The notes beneath the pieces are model-generated. The model was not told the DNA's origin, searched no databases, and saw only the letters and a list, made by a program, of their open reading frames with translations. Below are positions 54,871-64,000 of a stretch of 64,000 nt of DNA, in pieces. The position numbers and the translations under genes were made by a program. Numbering within the stretch: position 1 is the first letter of the stretch; each line of letters begins with the position of its first letter. Source of the DNA: Odontocerum albicorne (Eukaryota; Arthropoda; Insecta; Trichoptera; Odontoceridae); contig OX463852.1 of assembly GCA_949825065.1 (NCBI GenBank), positions 18,440,189-18,504,188 of the forward strand, written 5' to 3'.

Positions 54871-55144
54871 TTTGTTTAAATTACGAATACGTCTAATTTC
54901 TTTCAATAAAATTCAATCTGTCGCATTAAGTCTCGAACTATTATCCGATCAGTGAAGAACTTTTATATGTGATATCATTTATTTCGAATTTCAAAAAATG
55001 TCAACATTTTGCCATGTTACAGATAATAATACAATAGACAATAATTACAAAGCAGACAATAATTACAAAACAGATAGATTAACCAAACATGCCAATACCA
55101 ATGACAACAATTTTTTTCTCGTTTTTCTTCTTCTTAGTTATGTT
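54871..55144. other. Unassigned AT-rich sequence
   Basis: Nothing recognised. Confidence 0.35.
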
Positions 55145-55360
55145 GCTCGTTAATTGGCTCATGGTTGAGCGCTGTGGTTCTCTGATGATCTGGAACTAAG
55201 CGGATGATTCGTCTCCACTCCTGAGTCATGATGAGTCTAGCACTTAATGATGAGCTTGTTATCTTTTTGATTTAGTCTATCCACCTTACTTGACACCGTC
55301 CTACTTCCTTCAATATTTCCAGTCAAGCTTCTCCAAACTAGTCCTAAAAGCTTCTCGCTT
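55145..55360 (-). mobile_element. Unnamed interspersed repeat, copy 2
   Basis: Shares TGATGATCTGGAACTAAGCG, GATGATTCGTCTCCACTC and CTTCTCCA segments with 12000-12330. The strand is a guess. Confidence 0.45.
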
Positions 55361-56480
55361 TTAAGTGTTTAAATTTACTTCATCCATACTTTAGTTTTGA
55401 AACTGAAAAGATGCATGGTATATTGCGCCATTTTTTATATCCAATTTTAGTGTCTGACATACTACAGTAAAAATCCGATTTTTTATAACATTTAAAATGA
55501 TACAGTTTTCCATTCGAATGTAAAATACAATATATATGAAAAAATTTAACTGTCATAGTTGGTAATATGTAGCAGATAATAAAACTGGCAAATTGCGAGC
55601 GAATCTAATCTAATCTCGAAATCTAGTCGATAATTTCGTCCAGAAATCCTGGTATTAGATTCATTGTTTACTTATGATGCAAGTGCACGTGTCACGTTAA
55701 ATTGTAAATTTAAATTGCATGTGCATTGTCCTTGATTTATTATTGTATATTTTTAATGTTTATACTCGTATTTTATCATATATCATCAATTTCGTATTTT
55801 CGTGACACAAAGCCGTGAGCTCTAGTTTTATGTGTGTTTATTTCTTGACTTTTTGATATTATTTGGTGAGTTTTTAAATCGTGGTATCAGTTTTATCATA
55901 CATCTTCCCATCCCAACCTAATGTTGTGAAATCTACTTGGAAAGATTTGCTGAAAATTTAACAGAGGTAAATAACAAACTTCTTTACCTCATATTTAGAA
56001 TACCAGAGGGTGTAGGATAATTTTAAGTTTTTGTTATAATTTTTTTGTGGAAATTATCCGGGCTATTTTTCAAATTATAATGGTTACATAATTAATTAAA
56101 TATAAAACTATTTCTTACATTATGGTGTCATGCATTGTTTCACAATAAGCTAAATGATTCAATTCAACAAAAAATCTTTGCGTAAATGTAGTTTAAGACT
56201 TTATTATTTTTAGTTTTGTAAATTATACAATATAAAGAAAAAAGGAGCTGGAGAAACATATTAAAATGTTGAATGTTCTTTTCTTTTAGTATACATTGAC
56301 ATTTTTATTGATTTGTATGGTTCCACTCAATATATTCGAATTGATTATGCGGTCAAGTTGAAGAGCATGGCCGGAAGATCATTTTGTTCTCGGCTCCAGT
56401 AATCGAGTATCGGGTTAATAACTATTACAGTAGATAAGCAACGCACACAACTTGCAGACGTCTAGCGAATGCGAGTATTG
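55361..56480. other. Unassigned AT-rich sequence
   Basis: No gene or repeat recognised. One TACTCGTA octamer at 55763-55770. Confidence 0.4.
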
Positions 56481-56499
56481 TTATCAAATGAACTTATAA

Positions 56500-56765
56500 T
56501 CAGACTGGGCCACTAGGTGGAAGAGCAGCGTCTTACCAACTTCGCCATTGAGGTTGTTTAAACTCTAACATTGAAAAAGCGCGATATTATATACACAGGG
56601 GGCCAGAATTTTTACGTCACTTTCGGTGTCTGTACAACCTAGCGGGCTTGTTGTTATGTGACACTTACGACCAACCAGAAAGATGTTTAAGATCCTTTGA
56701 GTGAAAACCAGACTAGAATCCTTTTTAAAATAATCTGGGCTCCAACGGGAATCGAACTCGCAACC
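56500..56765 (-). mobile_element. SINE-2 head remnant and SINE-2 copy
   Basis: 56500-56545 carries AGCGTCTTACCAACTTCGCC, a minus-strand head. 56620-56765 is a second copy: tail ACAACCTAGCGGGCTTGTTG, CGACCAACCAGAAAGATGTT, middle GTGAAAACCAGACTAGAATC and box B AACGGGAATCGAACTCGCAA. The second copy stops abruptly at 56765 where LINE-A begins. Confidence 0.65.
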
Positions 56766-56769
56766 AGAC

Positions 56770-57125
56770 TTTCCCATTTCAACACACATCCTTCACTTTT
56801 TGTACATCCATACCACTCCTATGATTTCTCTAACTTTCCACATGCCCAAACCATCTCAGTGTCTTTTTTATCTTACTCAATACATCAGCCTTAAGTCACA
56901 TTTATCCCTTATCCTTTCATTTTTTATCCTGTAACACATTGTTATCCCATTTATTCTTCTAAGTGAACGCATTTCTGCAGCAATTATTCGGTTCATTTTA
57001 GTATTTTTTGACGTCCACGCTTCACTATTATACACATATATGTCCATCCAAGTTGTTATTAAAATAATGTTGTAAACTATCATCTAAGCAGATTTTGATA
57101 ACATCCGGTTTGATAGGACACATAT
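56770..57125 (-). mobile_element. LINE-A fragment
   Basis: Minus strand; the plus pattern AGACTTTCCCATTTCAACAC, CCCAAACCATCTCAGTGTCT and CAGCCTTAAGTCACATTTAT runs into the RT C-terminal region. On the minus strand RIIAAEMRSLRRINGITMC can be read. Confidence 0.75.
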
Positions 57126-57274
57126 GCGAGCTTGTATTAATATATTCGTATTATCAATTTCAAATATATTTGACTGTTTTATTTTATTTTGATTTATTTG
57201 AGTTCATTGTGTAGATTCTAGATTCCAATAGAGGATTCAGCTTCTTGTGTGTAGTGAGGGATTTACTTTTACAT

Positions 57275-57440
57275 ACATATATACAATTACGCCGTTTCCC
57301 TGTCGGGGTAGGCAGAGAGGAGAGAACCCTAGACTTTCCTATCGCGACAGACATATTTCGCCTCTTCCACGTCCATATACCTTCTCATACAGCTCCTTCG
57401 ATTTCTCTGACTTTTTACATTAGAGTTGAGAAATTTACGG
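57275..57440 (-). mobile_element. LINE-A 3' end
   Basis: Plus pattern TACGCCGTTTCCCTGTCGGG, GTAGGCAGAGAGGAGAG and CTCCTTCGATTTCTCTGACT: a minus-strand 3' end. Confidence 0.75.
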
Positions 57441-57484
57441 AGTCGCTCATGTTATGATAAATTCTATATATTATCGACTTGTGA

Positions 57485-57605
57485 TTTAATTTAAAACAAT
57501 GAAGGCTTATTTATAATGACTTAATATAAAACAATAAAGGCTTATTTATCATGACTTAATGTAAAACAATATAGGATTATTTATTACGACTTAATGTAAA
57601 CCTAT
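57485..57605. repeat. About 35-bp tandem repeat, 3-4 units
   Basis: Units of TAAAACAATGAAGGCTTATT plus TATAATGACTTAATA. They lie exactly between two LINE-A ends of opposite orientation. Confidence 0.7.
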
Positions 57606-57619
57606 AATAGGTTTTTTTT

Positions 57620-57775
57620 CAGAGAACCTTTGTCAGAGAAATCGTAGGAGTTGAGAAAGTGTGTGAATGTTAAATATACAAAAGATATGTGTTGCGATAT
57701 GAAAGTTTGATGTTCTTTCCTTTCTGTCTACCTCGATAGAGAAGTTCACTGTGATGGTTTGTATATATGTATTGT
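57620..57775 (+). mobile_element. LINE-A 3' end, inverted partner
   Basis: Plus strand: GTCAGAGAAATCGTAGGAGT, GATATGTGTTGCGATATGAA and TGTGATGGTTTGTATATATG. It forms an inverted pair with 57275-57440 around the tandem repeat. Confidence 0.7.
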
Positions 57776-58262
57776 TTCAGTCCCCCCATTCAATAATTCT
57801 ATGTATTATATCGAGATATCAAACATTTGTGACATTCTATTTTTTATTTAAACACATTATGTTATGGTTCCAATATTATAGCATCGTTGTTTATTATCAT
57901 TTGAGCTAAATAGTGATAATTTTTCTTACAGAAAGATGCTCTAGATATTCTTTCAGTCGCGTTATTCACGAGAATATTTGAGTTATTCTAAATATTTTTA
58001 TTGAAATTTCTTCCATCCATTTTGGTTCTATTTATGTCGAGGGCTCCACCTTTCTCAGCCGCTCGAACTCTCTGTATGATAAATCGACTGGAGATGTCAT
58101 CAATTCTTTACATTCCTCGTCTTCAACGACATATCTTTCAACTCATTTTAATGGTTGTCTCTAAAATTTTATGAAAGGAAAGACCTAAGAAGATGCATCA
58201 AATATAAAAACACTTTAGATATAGCCATCTTCTGAAAATAAATGATTTCCAAAACTGCTTGA
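57776..58262. other. Unassigned AT-rich sequence
   Basis: No gene recognised. Confidence 0.4.
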
Positions 58263-58471
58263 TCAAGGTTTCACCATTACCTTGTGAAACTTTGTGTCAG
58301 AATAATTAACAGTAATTAACTTTGGTTTTCCATCTATTACACTGATCATAACGACACGTGTTTCTGCCTCATATTCTTTGTTTGAGGTTATCTTCAGGCG
58401 GAAAGATCCCGGTTTGATACGAGAGCAATAATATGGTACAACTGGTAAAAATGTTTGCTTTGGTTCAATAG
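58263..58471 (-). CDS. Possible exon of an unidentified gene
   Basis: Minus-strand open stretch with balanced composition: TFLPVVPYYCSRIKPGSFRL, KITSNKEYEAETRVVMISVI and DGKPKLITVNYSDTKFHK. The sequence after the last lysine is CAAG|GTAATG on the minus strand, a good splice donor, at about 58281. On the 5' side a (GT)n run lies just outside, and an AG before CAAACATTTT could be the acceptor. No family recognised and no paralogue in the window. If real, it is an internal exon; the frame after the donor is phase 0. Confidence 0.35.
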
Positions 58472-58584
58472 ACCACACACACACACACACTTTTGATGAA
58501 GAATTACAGTAGTTAGACCAACCGGGATCCGGATAAATATCATACGTTGGATTTCTCCTTTTTACCCTCGGGTTATGCGTGATA

Positions 58585-58735
58585 GGGAGGGCTTTAAAAA
58601 TGAACCTAGACCTTTTGATAGCATCTGATGAACCTTATTTCATATATTAATTCTGTGAATCTCATATTAATGTAAAATATTTCTTGTGTTGCTTTTTTGC
58701 TATCAATAAACGAGATTATTATTATTATTATTGAA
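58585..58735 (+). repeat. Retroposon tail repeat, copy 2
   Basis: CTAGACCTTTTGATAGCATC, TTTTTTGCTATCAATAAACG and an (ATT)n end, as at 12728-12850. Confidence 0.55.
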
Positions 58736-58901
58736 TGCCACACGACATATTTTTGATCCCTAGCCAGAAGCAGCAGTAATCAATTACTGCTTCGAGGTTT
58801 TTTTTTACAGGCTTCTATGGATTTATTATTCTCCATCATTATACCTTTATAATCTGAAAATATAATATTTTTACTATACAAATATACGAGATTATATAAT
58901 A
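58736..58901. other. Unassigned spacer left of mariner
   Basis: Nothing recognised. Confidence 0.35.
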
Positions 58902-60177
58902 GGTTAGTCAAAAAGTTTTGAAAGCGACATCTATGGAGCAGTAGAAAAACCAAAACTTTTACGCCATTTTAATATTTCATCTTTCATAAGAACGTACTCA
59001 AAATTTCATTTCGATCTGTCAATTCATTCTTTGTTTACAAGCCATTTGAAGTTGACGTGTCAGTGTATTTTTTAACAATGGAAAAATCCGAATATCGTGC
59101 AGTGATTAAATTCTTTGTTTTGGAAGGTTTATCGGCTACTGAGATCCATGCAAAGATGGTGAAATCCATGCAAAGATGGTGATCCATGCAAAGATGGGTT
59201 TTGGAGTTTAAGCGTGGCCGTACAAGCGTTGAAGACGATCCACGCTCAGGACGTCCAAAAAGTGCATCAACACCAGAAATCATAGCGAAAATACAGGATA
59301 TGGTTTTGAAAGATCATCGATCGACTGTGTATGTGATCGCTGACACCATAGGCATCTCACATGGAACAACATGGCATATTTTGGCTGAAGTTTTGGGTTT
59401 CAAAAAACTGTGTGCACAATGGGTGCCGCATTTGCTAACAATGCAACAAAAACACGTTCGAATGCGACTTTCTGAGCAACATTTGGAGCAATTTCGAAAG
59501 GATAAAAAGGATTTTCTGCGTCGATTCATCACTATGGATGAGACTTGGGTCTACCACCATGATCCTGAATCAAAACAAGAGGCTAAGGAGTGGTGTGAAC
59601 CAGGCACTTTGGCTCCGAAGCGAGTTCGTGTCCAGAAATCGGCCAAGAAGGTGTTAGCGTCAGTTTTTTGGGATGCAAAAAGAATTTTATTGATAGATTA
59701 TCTCCAAACTGGTAAGACAATCAACTCTGATTATTATTGTGACCTTTTGGACCAGTTGGATGAAAAAAATTGTGAAAAAAGACCCGGTTTGCAGAAGAAA
59801 AAAATCATTTTTCATCAAGACAATGCACCTGCTCACACAGCTCAAAAAACCATCGCGAAAATCAGTGAATTGGGGTACGAATTGTTGCAGCATTCACCCT
59901 ATTCGCCAGATGTAGCTCCCTCTGACTTCTGGCTGTTCTCACACCTCAAAAAATTCCTTCGTGGAAAGCATTTTTTATCAAACGAAGAGGTTATATCCGT
60001 CGTAGAGGAGTATTTTGCAGGCCTTCCAGAAAGTCACTTCCGTGATGGGACAACAAAGTTGGAAGATCGTTGGACCAAGTGTATTGATCTTATGGGAGAC
60101 TATACTGAGCAATAAAAGTGATTTCCCCCCAAAAAAAATGTATTTTCATTTCCGCTTTCAAAACTTTTGGACTAACC
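58902..60177 (+). mobile_element. mariner element, near-intact, internally rearranged
   Basis: 1276 bp with 25-bp inverted ends starting GGTTAGTCAAAAAGTTTTGA and the complement of CAAAACTTTTGGACTAACC, one difference between arms, flanked by TA (58900-58901 and 60178-60179). High similarity of the ends and a long open frame mark it as the youngest DNA transposon here. Confidence 0.92.
59078..60115 (+). pseudogene. mariner transposase (DD34D), N-terminal domain disrupted
   Basis: Would cut and rejoin the element at TA sites. The native start MEKSEYRAVIKFFVLEGLSA (59078) runs into a stop near 59180, because the helix-turn-helix region has been replaced by three near-identical copies of ATCCATGCAAAGATGG. 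From 59186 the frame is open for 309 codons to the stop. Linker SGRPKSASTPE, second HTH to about residue 70, then the catalytic triad MDETW (Asp 118), FHQDNAPAHTA (Asp 212) and VAPSDFW (Asp 247): exactly 34 residues between the last two. The C-terminus is complete. The catalytic core is intact but DNA binding is probably lost, so the copy should not be autonomous. Confidence 0.92.
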
Positions 60178-60181
60178 TAGT

Positions 60182-60240
60182 ATGTCAAGGTGTATGGACG
60201 TGGAAGAAACGAAATATGTTTGTGAGGAAAGAAATAAGTC
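60182..60240 (+). mobile_element. LINE-A scrap
   Basis: AAGGTGTATGGACGTGGAAG and AAACGAAATATGTTTGTGAG match the CMDVEEAKYVC-encoding part of LINE-A. It directly follows the mariner; no LINE-A is found on the mariner's left. Confidence 0.6.
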
Positions 60241-61514
60241 AACATTTCCCCTCTCTGCCCTATAAGCAAGCATTTTTTTTTCGAAAAAAAAACATGCAAA
60301 TGAAAACAAAAAAAATACAAATTGAATACTTGGAATTAATCAGAAATTCATCGGAGTTCTAATATACGAGTATATATGATTAATACATCGGACATATCGC
60401 ATGGAAAAAATATGATATACACTTATAGTTATTGTTTTTAATGTCAAACATGTTAACACAGCAACGCGGTTCTTTTGAAAAACGGTGAATCACGCACGAC
60501 GAATGTTGGGTCAAATCTAAGGAATTCCTTTAAAAGCAAATGTCTGCATTCTTATCATGGTATTCCGAGTGGTGGCACATTACAAGGAACTGATAATCCT
60601 TAGGTTAGGGTTAGTTCCACTAACTATTTTTGTCCTAGGGCTTCCATTTGCGATGTCCACAACACAACACGATACGGAGGGCTCGAAATTGAAGGGGACA
60701 ACCCCTCGAAGAGCCGCGTTTTGCGAGGGTTGGAAAGGTCTAGAAATAGAAAATTAATATTCAGCAGAAACTGTATACTGTGATGTATGTTCGCTTCTTT
60801 CTAGGGTGACTTACTTGGGTTCCTTCAATTTCACAGGTTCTCAAACCTTATTTTTAAGTTAAACCGATCACCCAATTCTAATAGGGTTCTAAACAATCAA
60901 TTTTGGAATAAATGTGATTAAATTTGTGTAATTTTGATGCTGATTTTTGTATCGCCATTTTATGATAAGATATAAATTAAAACAAAAGAAAGCCTGATAA
61001 GAAACTAAAGGACTTTTTTCTTAAAATGTTTGGTTTTATATTACGGCAGAGTTATTCATTTCGAATCGGATGTAATTATGCAAAAAAGACCCAGTAAAAA
61101 TTCTACCTGTTTTGAGAAAATACATGATACCGTTTTGAATGGACTTAAACGGGTGATTTTTTTCAAGATGGAATTTGACTGTAAAATATACATTTTATTG
61201 ACTTGATATTTTCACACATTAAGATGTTTTTTATGTACTTGAAAACAACCCTTTTTGAAGGTCTCATCAAAATTTGTGATTATATAAAAAATACTACATA
61301 CATACTCCACCTAAAGCCGAATGATTTATAAAGGCTTCTTAGTAGTTCGTCTCCCCTTCACAAGTTTTTAATAATTTTCTCACACAATGTATTTTTCTAA
61401 ATATTATACATACGAGTATATGCAGATGTAGGAAAGTGCCCAACCTAATGACTGTAGTTACCACTCTTCTGCCTTTCCACGCAATTTATATATTTTTAAT
61501 CTTTTGGTTAGATT
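60241..61514. other. Unassigned sequence
   Basis: No gene recognised. TACGAGTA octamers at 60365-60372 and 61411-61418. 60600-60760 is GC-richer without a domain. Confidence 0.4.
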
Positions 61515-61590
61515 ATCGAGTTTAAGAGCCTTTGAAGAATGCTTGGACTCTAAAACAGCGTTATATAAATTGTCCTTTTCTTATTATACA
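61515..61590 (+). mobile_element. Repeat-3 copy, diverged
   Basis: AAGAGCCTTTGAAGAATGC, TTGGACTCTAAAACAGCGTT and TATATAAATTGTCCTTTTC. Confidence 0.55.
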
Positions 61591-63039
61591 TCCAATAAAT
61601 GACACTATTGTCAGGAATAGCTTGGTTATAATTTGTAGTTTTCTAAGATTCTGAACCTTTAATTTAATTAAATACAATTGTAGCTTTAAGACTTATATTT
61701 GGGATGTTTTACTTCAATTAGTCGATTTCAACGATTGAAGTAAAGACGATTTTATTCAACTATTAATGATGTATGTTTTGCTGTGAAAGACAGTGTTTTA
61801 CTAAGATCGAAAATTATTATACCTGACATTTCGTAGTATTTACGTATAAACGCTTTCTTAAAAATGAGGTTAGTTATTTTGACGGCACATTTATATCTTA
61901 TGTACCTCATTAATTTTGTATATGTATAAATTATAAGAATATAATTGAAAAGGTTTTGCATCTGTGTGTAATTTGAATTAAGAAAAATTTAAAGTATGTC
62001 TTCAGATCATCCTTTTCCCCTGCATCATAATAATGGACACGTTCCAACTGTTCTCCAGTAGTCAAATCACTCTTCAAATGAATCAAACATAGTTGGCATG
62101 CATGTCACCTAAATATACCTTGTAACAACTCTGGATACTCCATCGCCAGCATCTATTTCCAGCAGCCACAGATTCCGAGGGTTACGGCAAGGTGACATAC
62201 TCTCTCCATGGTCTCTGTGTGATGTCAAGTCACGTGGAAAGTGTTCTCTCTTATCACGGTCCGCACTCGCTTTGAACGAATTCACTTCGGATATTTTTAG
62301 TGTTTCTGCTTCGATGCTTGAAACGTCGAAAAATTGTTTCCATTTTTTTTGTTGTTGGGTAAATGTCAGCGGTTTTGAAATTTTGCGAGAGCTTTATGAA
62401 TTTATTATATTTAAATAAATATAGTGTATAGCGTACAATACGTGTACGCACTGTATATTATACAATATGACGGGTTTATTACCAAGTTGCAATCTTTTCT
62501 AACCAACATACGATTGTTTTACGAAATTTTGTATAAAATGTGAGATGGTTGATCTTGAGACAACAACGCAATATCAAAATAATAAAAACAAAATAAAAAA
62601 ACAAGTAACAAAAATAATTCGTCATCGATGACCAGGAGAAGGAAAGGATGATATACATGTCACTGAAGGGAGATATATTATTTTATATTTCACTTTTTGA
62701 AGCAGGTGATCGATGGTGCGAGTCTTACATTAGCTATTAGTTGGGAGTCTTTCATTAGCTATAAGAGTCTAACAGTATAAACAGTTAAAAACAACGTGAA
62801 AAATAAAGAGCAGTGAATTAGAAAAGTCAAATGAAAATCTTTGCTGGATGGAATAACGTGAGTTTGTGATAGGAAAGTTGTTGAAAGTGGTTCATTTTGG
62901 ATGAGATATGAGGGGGAGAGGCAGGACAGTTCAAGAGGTTATATAAAAGTGACAATACGCGAGCATTGCGATTGTTTCTCATATTCAACCAGTTGAGACA
63001 TGTTTAATAAGGCGTAATATGATCGTATTTCCTTAGGTT
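61591..63039. other. Unassigned, with a SINE-2 tail
   Basis: 62458-62515 (minus) holds a degraded SINE-2 tail (GACGGGTTTATTACCAAGTT, CTTTTCTAACCAACATACGA). Nothing else recognised. Confidence 0.4.
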
Positions 63040-63200
63040 TGATATGGCACATACACTATGTTATATAGATAATATTTATTATAAATTGTATTAAGTACAC
63101 TATACACAGATACACTACGTATATAAAATTTATTATAAATCGTATTCGGTACACTATGCACACATCAACTACATATATAACATTTATTATAAATTGTTAA
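63040..63200. repeat. About 55-bp tandem repeat, 3 units
   Basis: Three diverged units containing ACACTATG or ACACTATAC and TTTATTATAAATTGT or TTTATTATAAATCGT. Confidence 0.6.
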
Positions 63201-63227
63201 TATATGTTATGTTAGTTAATTACTGAC

Positions 63228-63258
63228 AATTAGGACGTACACAACATACGTCCTAATT
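63228..63258. repeat. Hairpin with 12-bp stem
   Basis: AATTAGGACGTA and TACGTCCTAATT separated by CACAACA. It could be a relic of a small foldback element. Confidence 0.6.
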
Positions 63259-63334
63259 ATCACTTATTGGTAGCAGGGAATGCATTAATAAATTGGTTTT
63301 AGTGGGTTTGGTATCTTTGCAATATTTTAAGGGT

Positions 63335-63650
63335 ATATATGTATATATACATACATATCATCAAGCCATTTCCCTGTCGCGGTAGGCACAGAAAACGAAG
63401 CACCAGACTTTCCTATCTCGACACAAATCCTTCCTTTTTCTATATCCATACATCCTCTCAGGCAAGTCCTACGACTTCTCTGACTTTTTACGTTTCATTC
63501 TTTCAAAATATAATTAATTTGATCCAACCATACTCTCCTTGGTATTCCTCTACCAAGCCTTCCATTCACATTTTCACTGTATGTTTGTTTTGTTAGTTTT
63601 CATTCATTCGTTCTACATGCCAATACCATCTCAGAGTGCACTGCTAGTGT
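63335..63650 (-). mobile_element. LINE-A 3' fragment
   Basis: Plus pattern ATACATACATATCATCAAGC, CATTTCCCTGTCGCGGTAGG, CAGACTTTCCTATCTCGACA and ATGCCAATACCATCTCAGAG. A well-preserved 3' end. Confidence 0.8.
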
Positions 63651-64000
63651 AGTGGTATCAAAAACATCCCTATCTTAAGGGTGTGAAGGCAAAAGAGGAT
63701 TCTATGACTTTCTTGAACTATAATCGGAACAGTTGTCACTTTTATGACAACTTTTTATTTCTCTTTAGTTAGATAGTTTCTATGGTCTGTTATATTTTTT
63801 TATCCCTTTTGTTCCGTGACATTATGTTCCAGTGGGCTATTCTAGCAATTTTTTTCCGTTTTCATAATAGTTCATACTTTCTTTGTTAAATTAACAATTA
63901 CAGAGATTTATCTATTGTCTAATACATCTTTCTCTGATGATATTAAGAAGATCAGTTTCCGAGGGATTTATTAATACATTTATAATACTGCTATTCAACC
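63651..64000. other. Unassigned sequence at window edge
   Basis: Nothing recognised. Confidence 0.4.

Noticed and set aside
58470..58490. (CA)n microsatellite as a notable feature
   Set aside because: Short common dinucleotide repeat; noted only for its position beside the possible exon.

Overview
The window looks like gene-poor, AT-rich nuclear DNA from an insect or related arthropod. The evidence is mariner, DD41D-like, hAT-like, piggyBac-like, Helitron and Penelope-like debris, several non-LTR retrotransposon (LINE) and tRNA-derived SINE families, and one nuclear tRNA-Phe(GAA) gene. No bacterial-style gene organisation, CRISPR array or intact host protein gene is visible. The order of insect cannot be fixed from sequence alone.

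Layout. 0-9 kb: LINE-A fragments, a Penelope-like palindrome with a 10-bp target duplication (1451-1705), SINE-1, a Helitron end (3802-4111) and a frameshifted mariner (4412-5670). 9-10 kb: a DD41D-like fragment and its MITE. 12-16 kb: LINE remnants of three types. 16.7-22 kb: SINE-1, two MITE families, a SINE-4, a possible host exon (18.2-18.5 kb), a mariner N-terminal scrap and a second Helitron. 22-31 kb: SINE-1 in an older repeat, an RTE-like LINE split by a hAT-like element and a SINE, and more LINE-A. 31-45 kb: LINE-C and LINE-D tails, a MITE inside LINE-A, a 27-bp tandem array, the second Penelope-like palindrome, SINE-1 with a piggyBac-like element inside it, and a foldback element with a duplicated segment. 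45-51 kb: a DD41D-like transposon and a 16 x 52-bp tandem array grown out of LINE-A sequence. 51-64 kb: the tRNA-Phe gene, a 34-bp array, LINE-A and SINE-2 fragments, a possible exon at 58.3 kb and the best mariner copy (58902-60177).

Family names used here are local labels. LINE-A is the most frequent repeat (about 18 pieces); its 3' end encodes a reverse-transcriptase C-terminal region ending in a CMDVEEA-like motif. LINE-B is RTE/BovB-like, LINE-C Jockey/CR1-like, LINE-D another LINE tail. SINE-1, SINE-2 and SINE-4 have tRNA-like heads. Repeat-3 is a short (TTA)n-tailed element. SINE-2 shares its 3' tail with LINE-C, which suggests that LINE mobilises it.

The strongest unexpected signal is the octamer TACGAGTA/TACTCGTA, found 20 times. 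Comparison with paralogous repeat copies shows that in at least two cases it is a 6-bp insertion at a TA. This is the scar expected from excision of a Minos-like Tc1 transposon, although no such element is present in the window.
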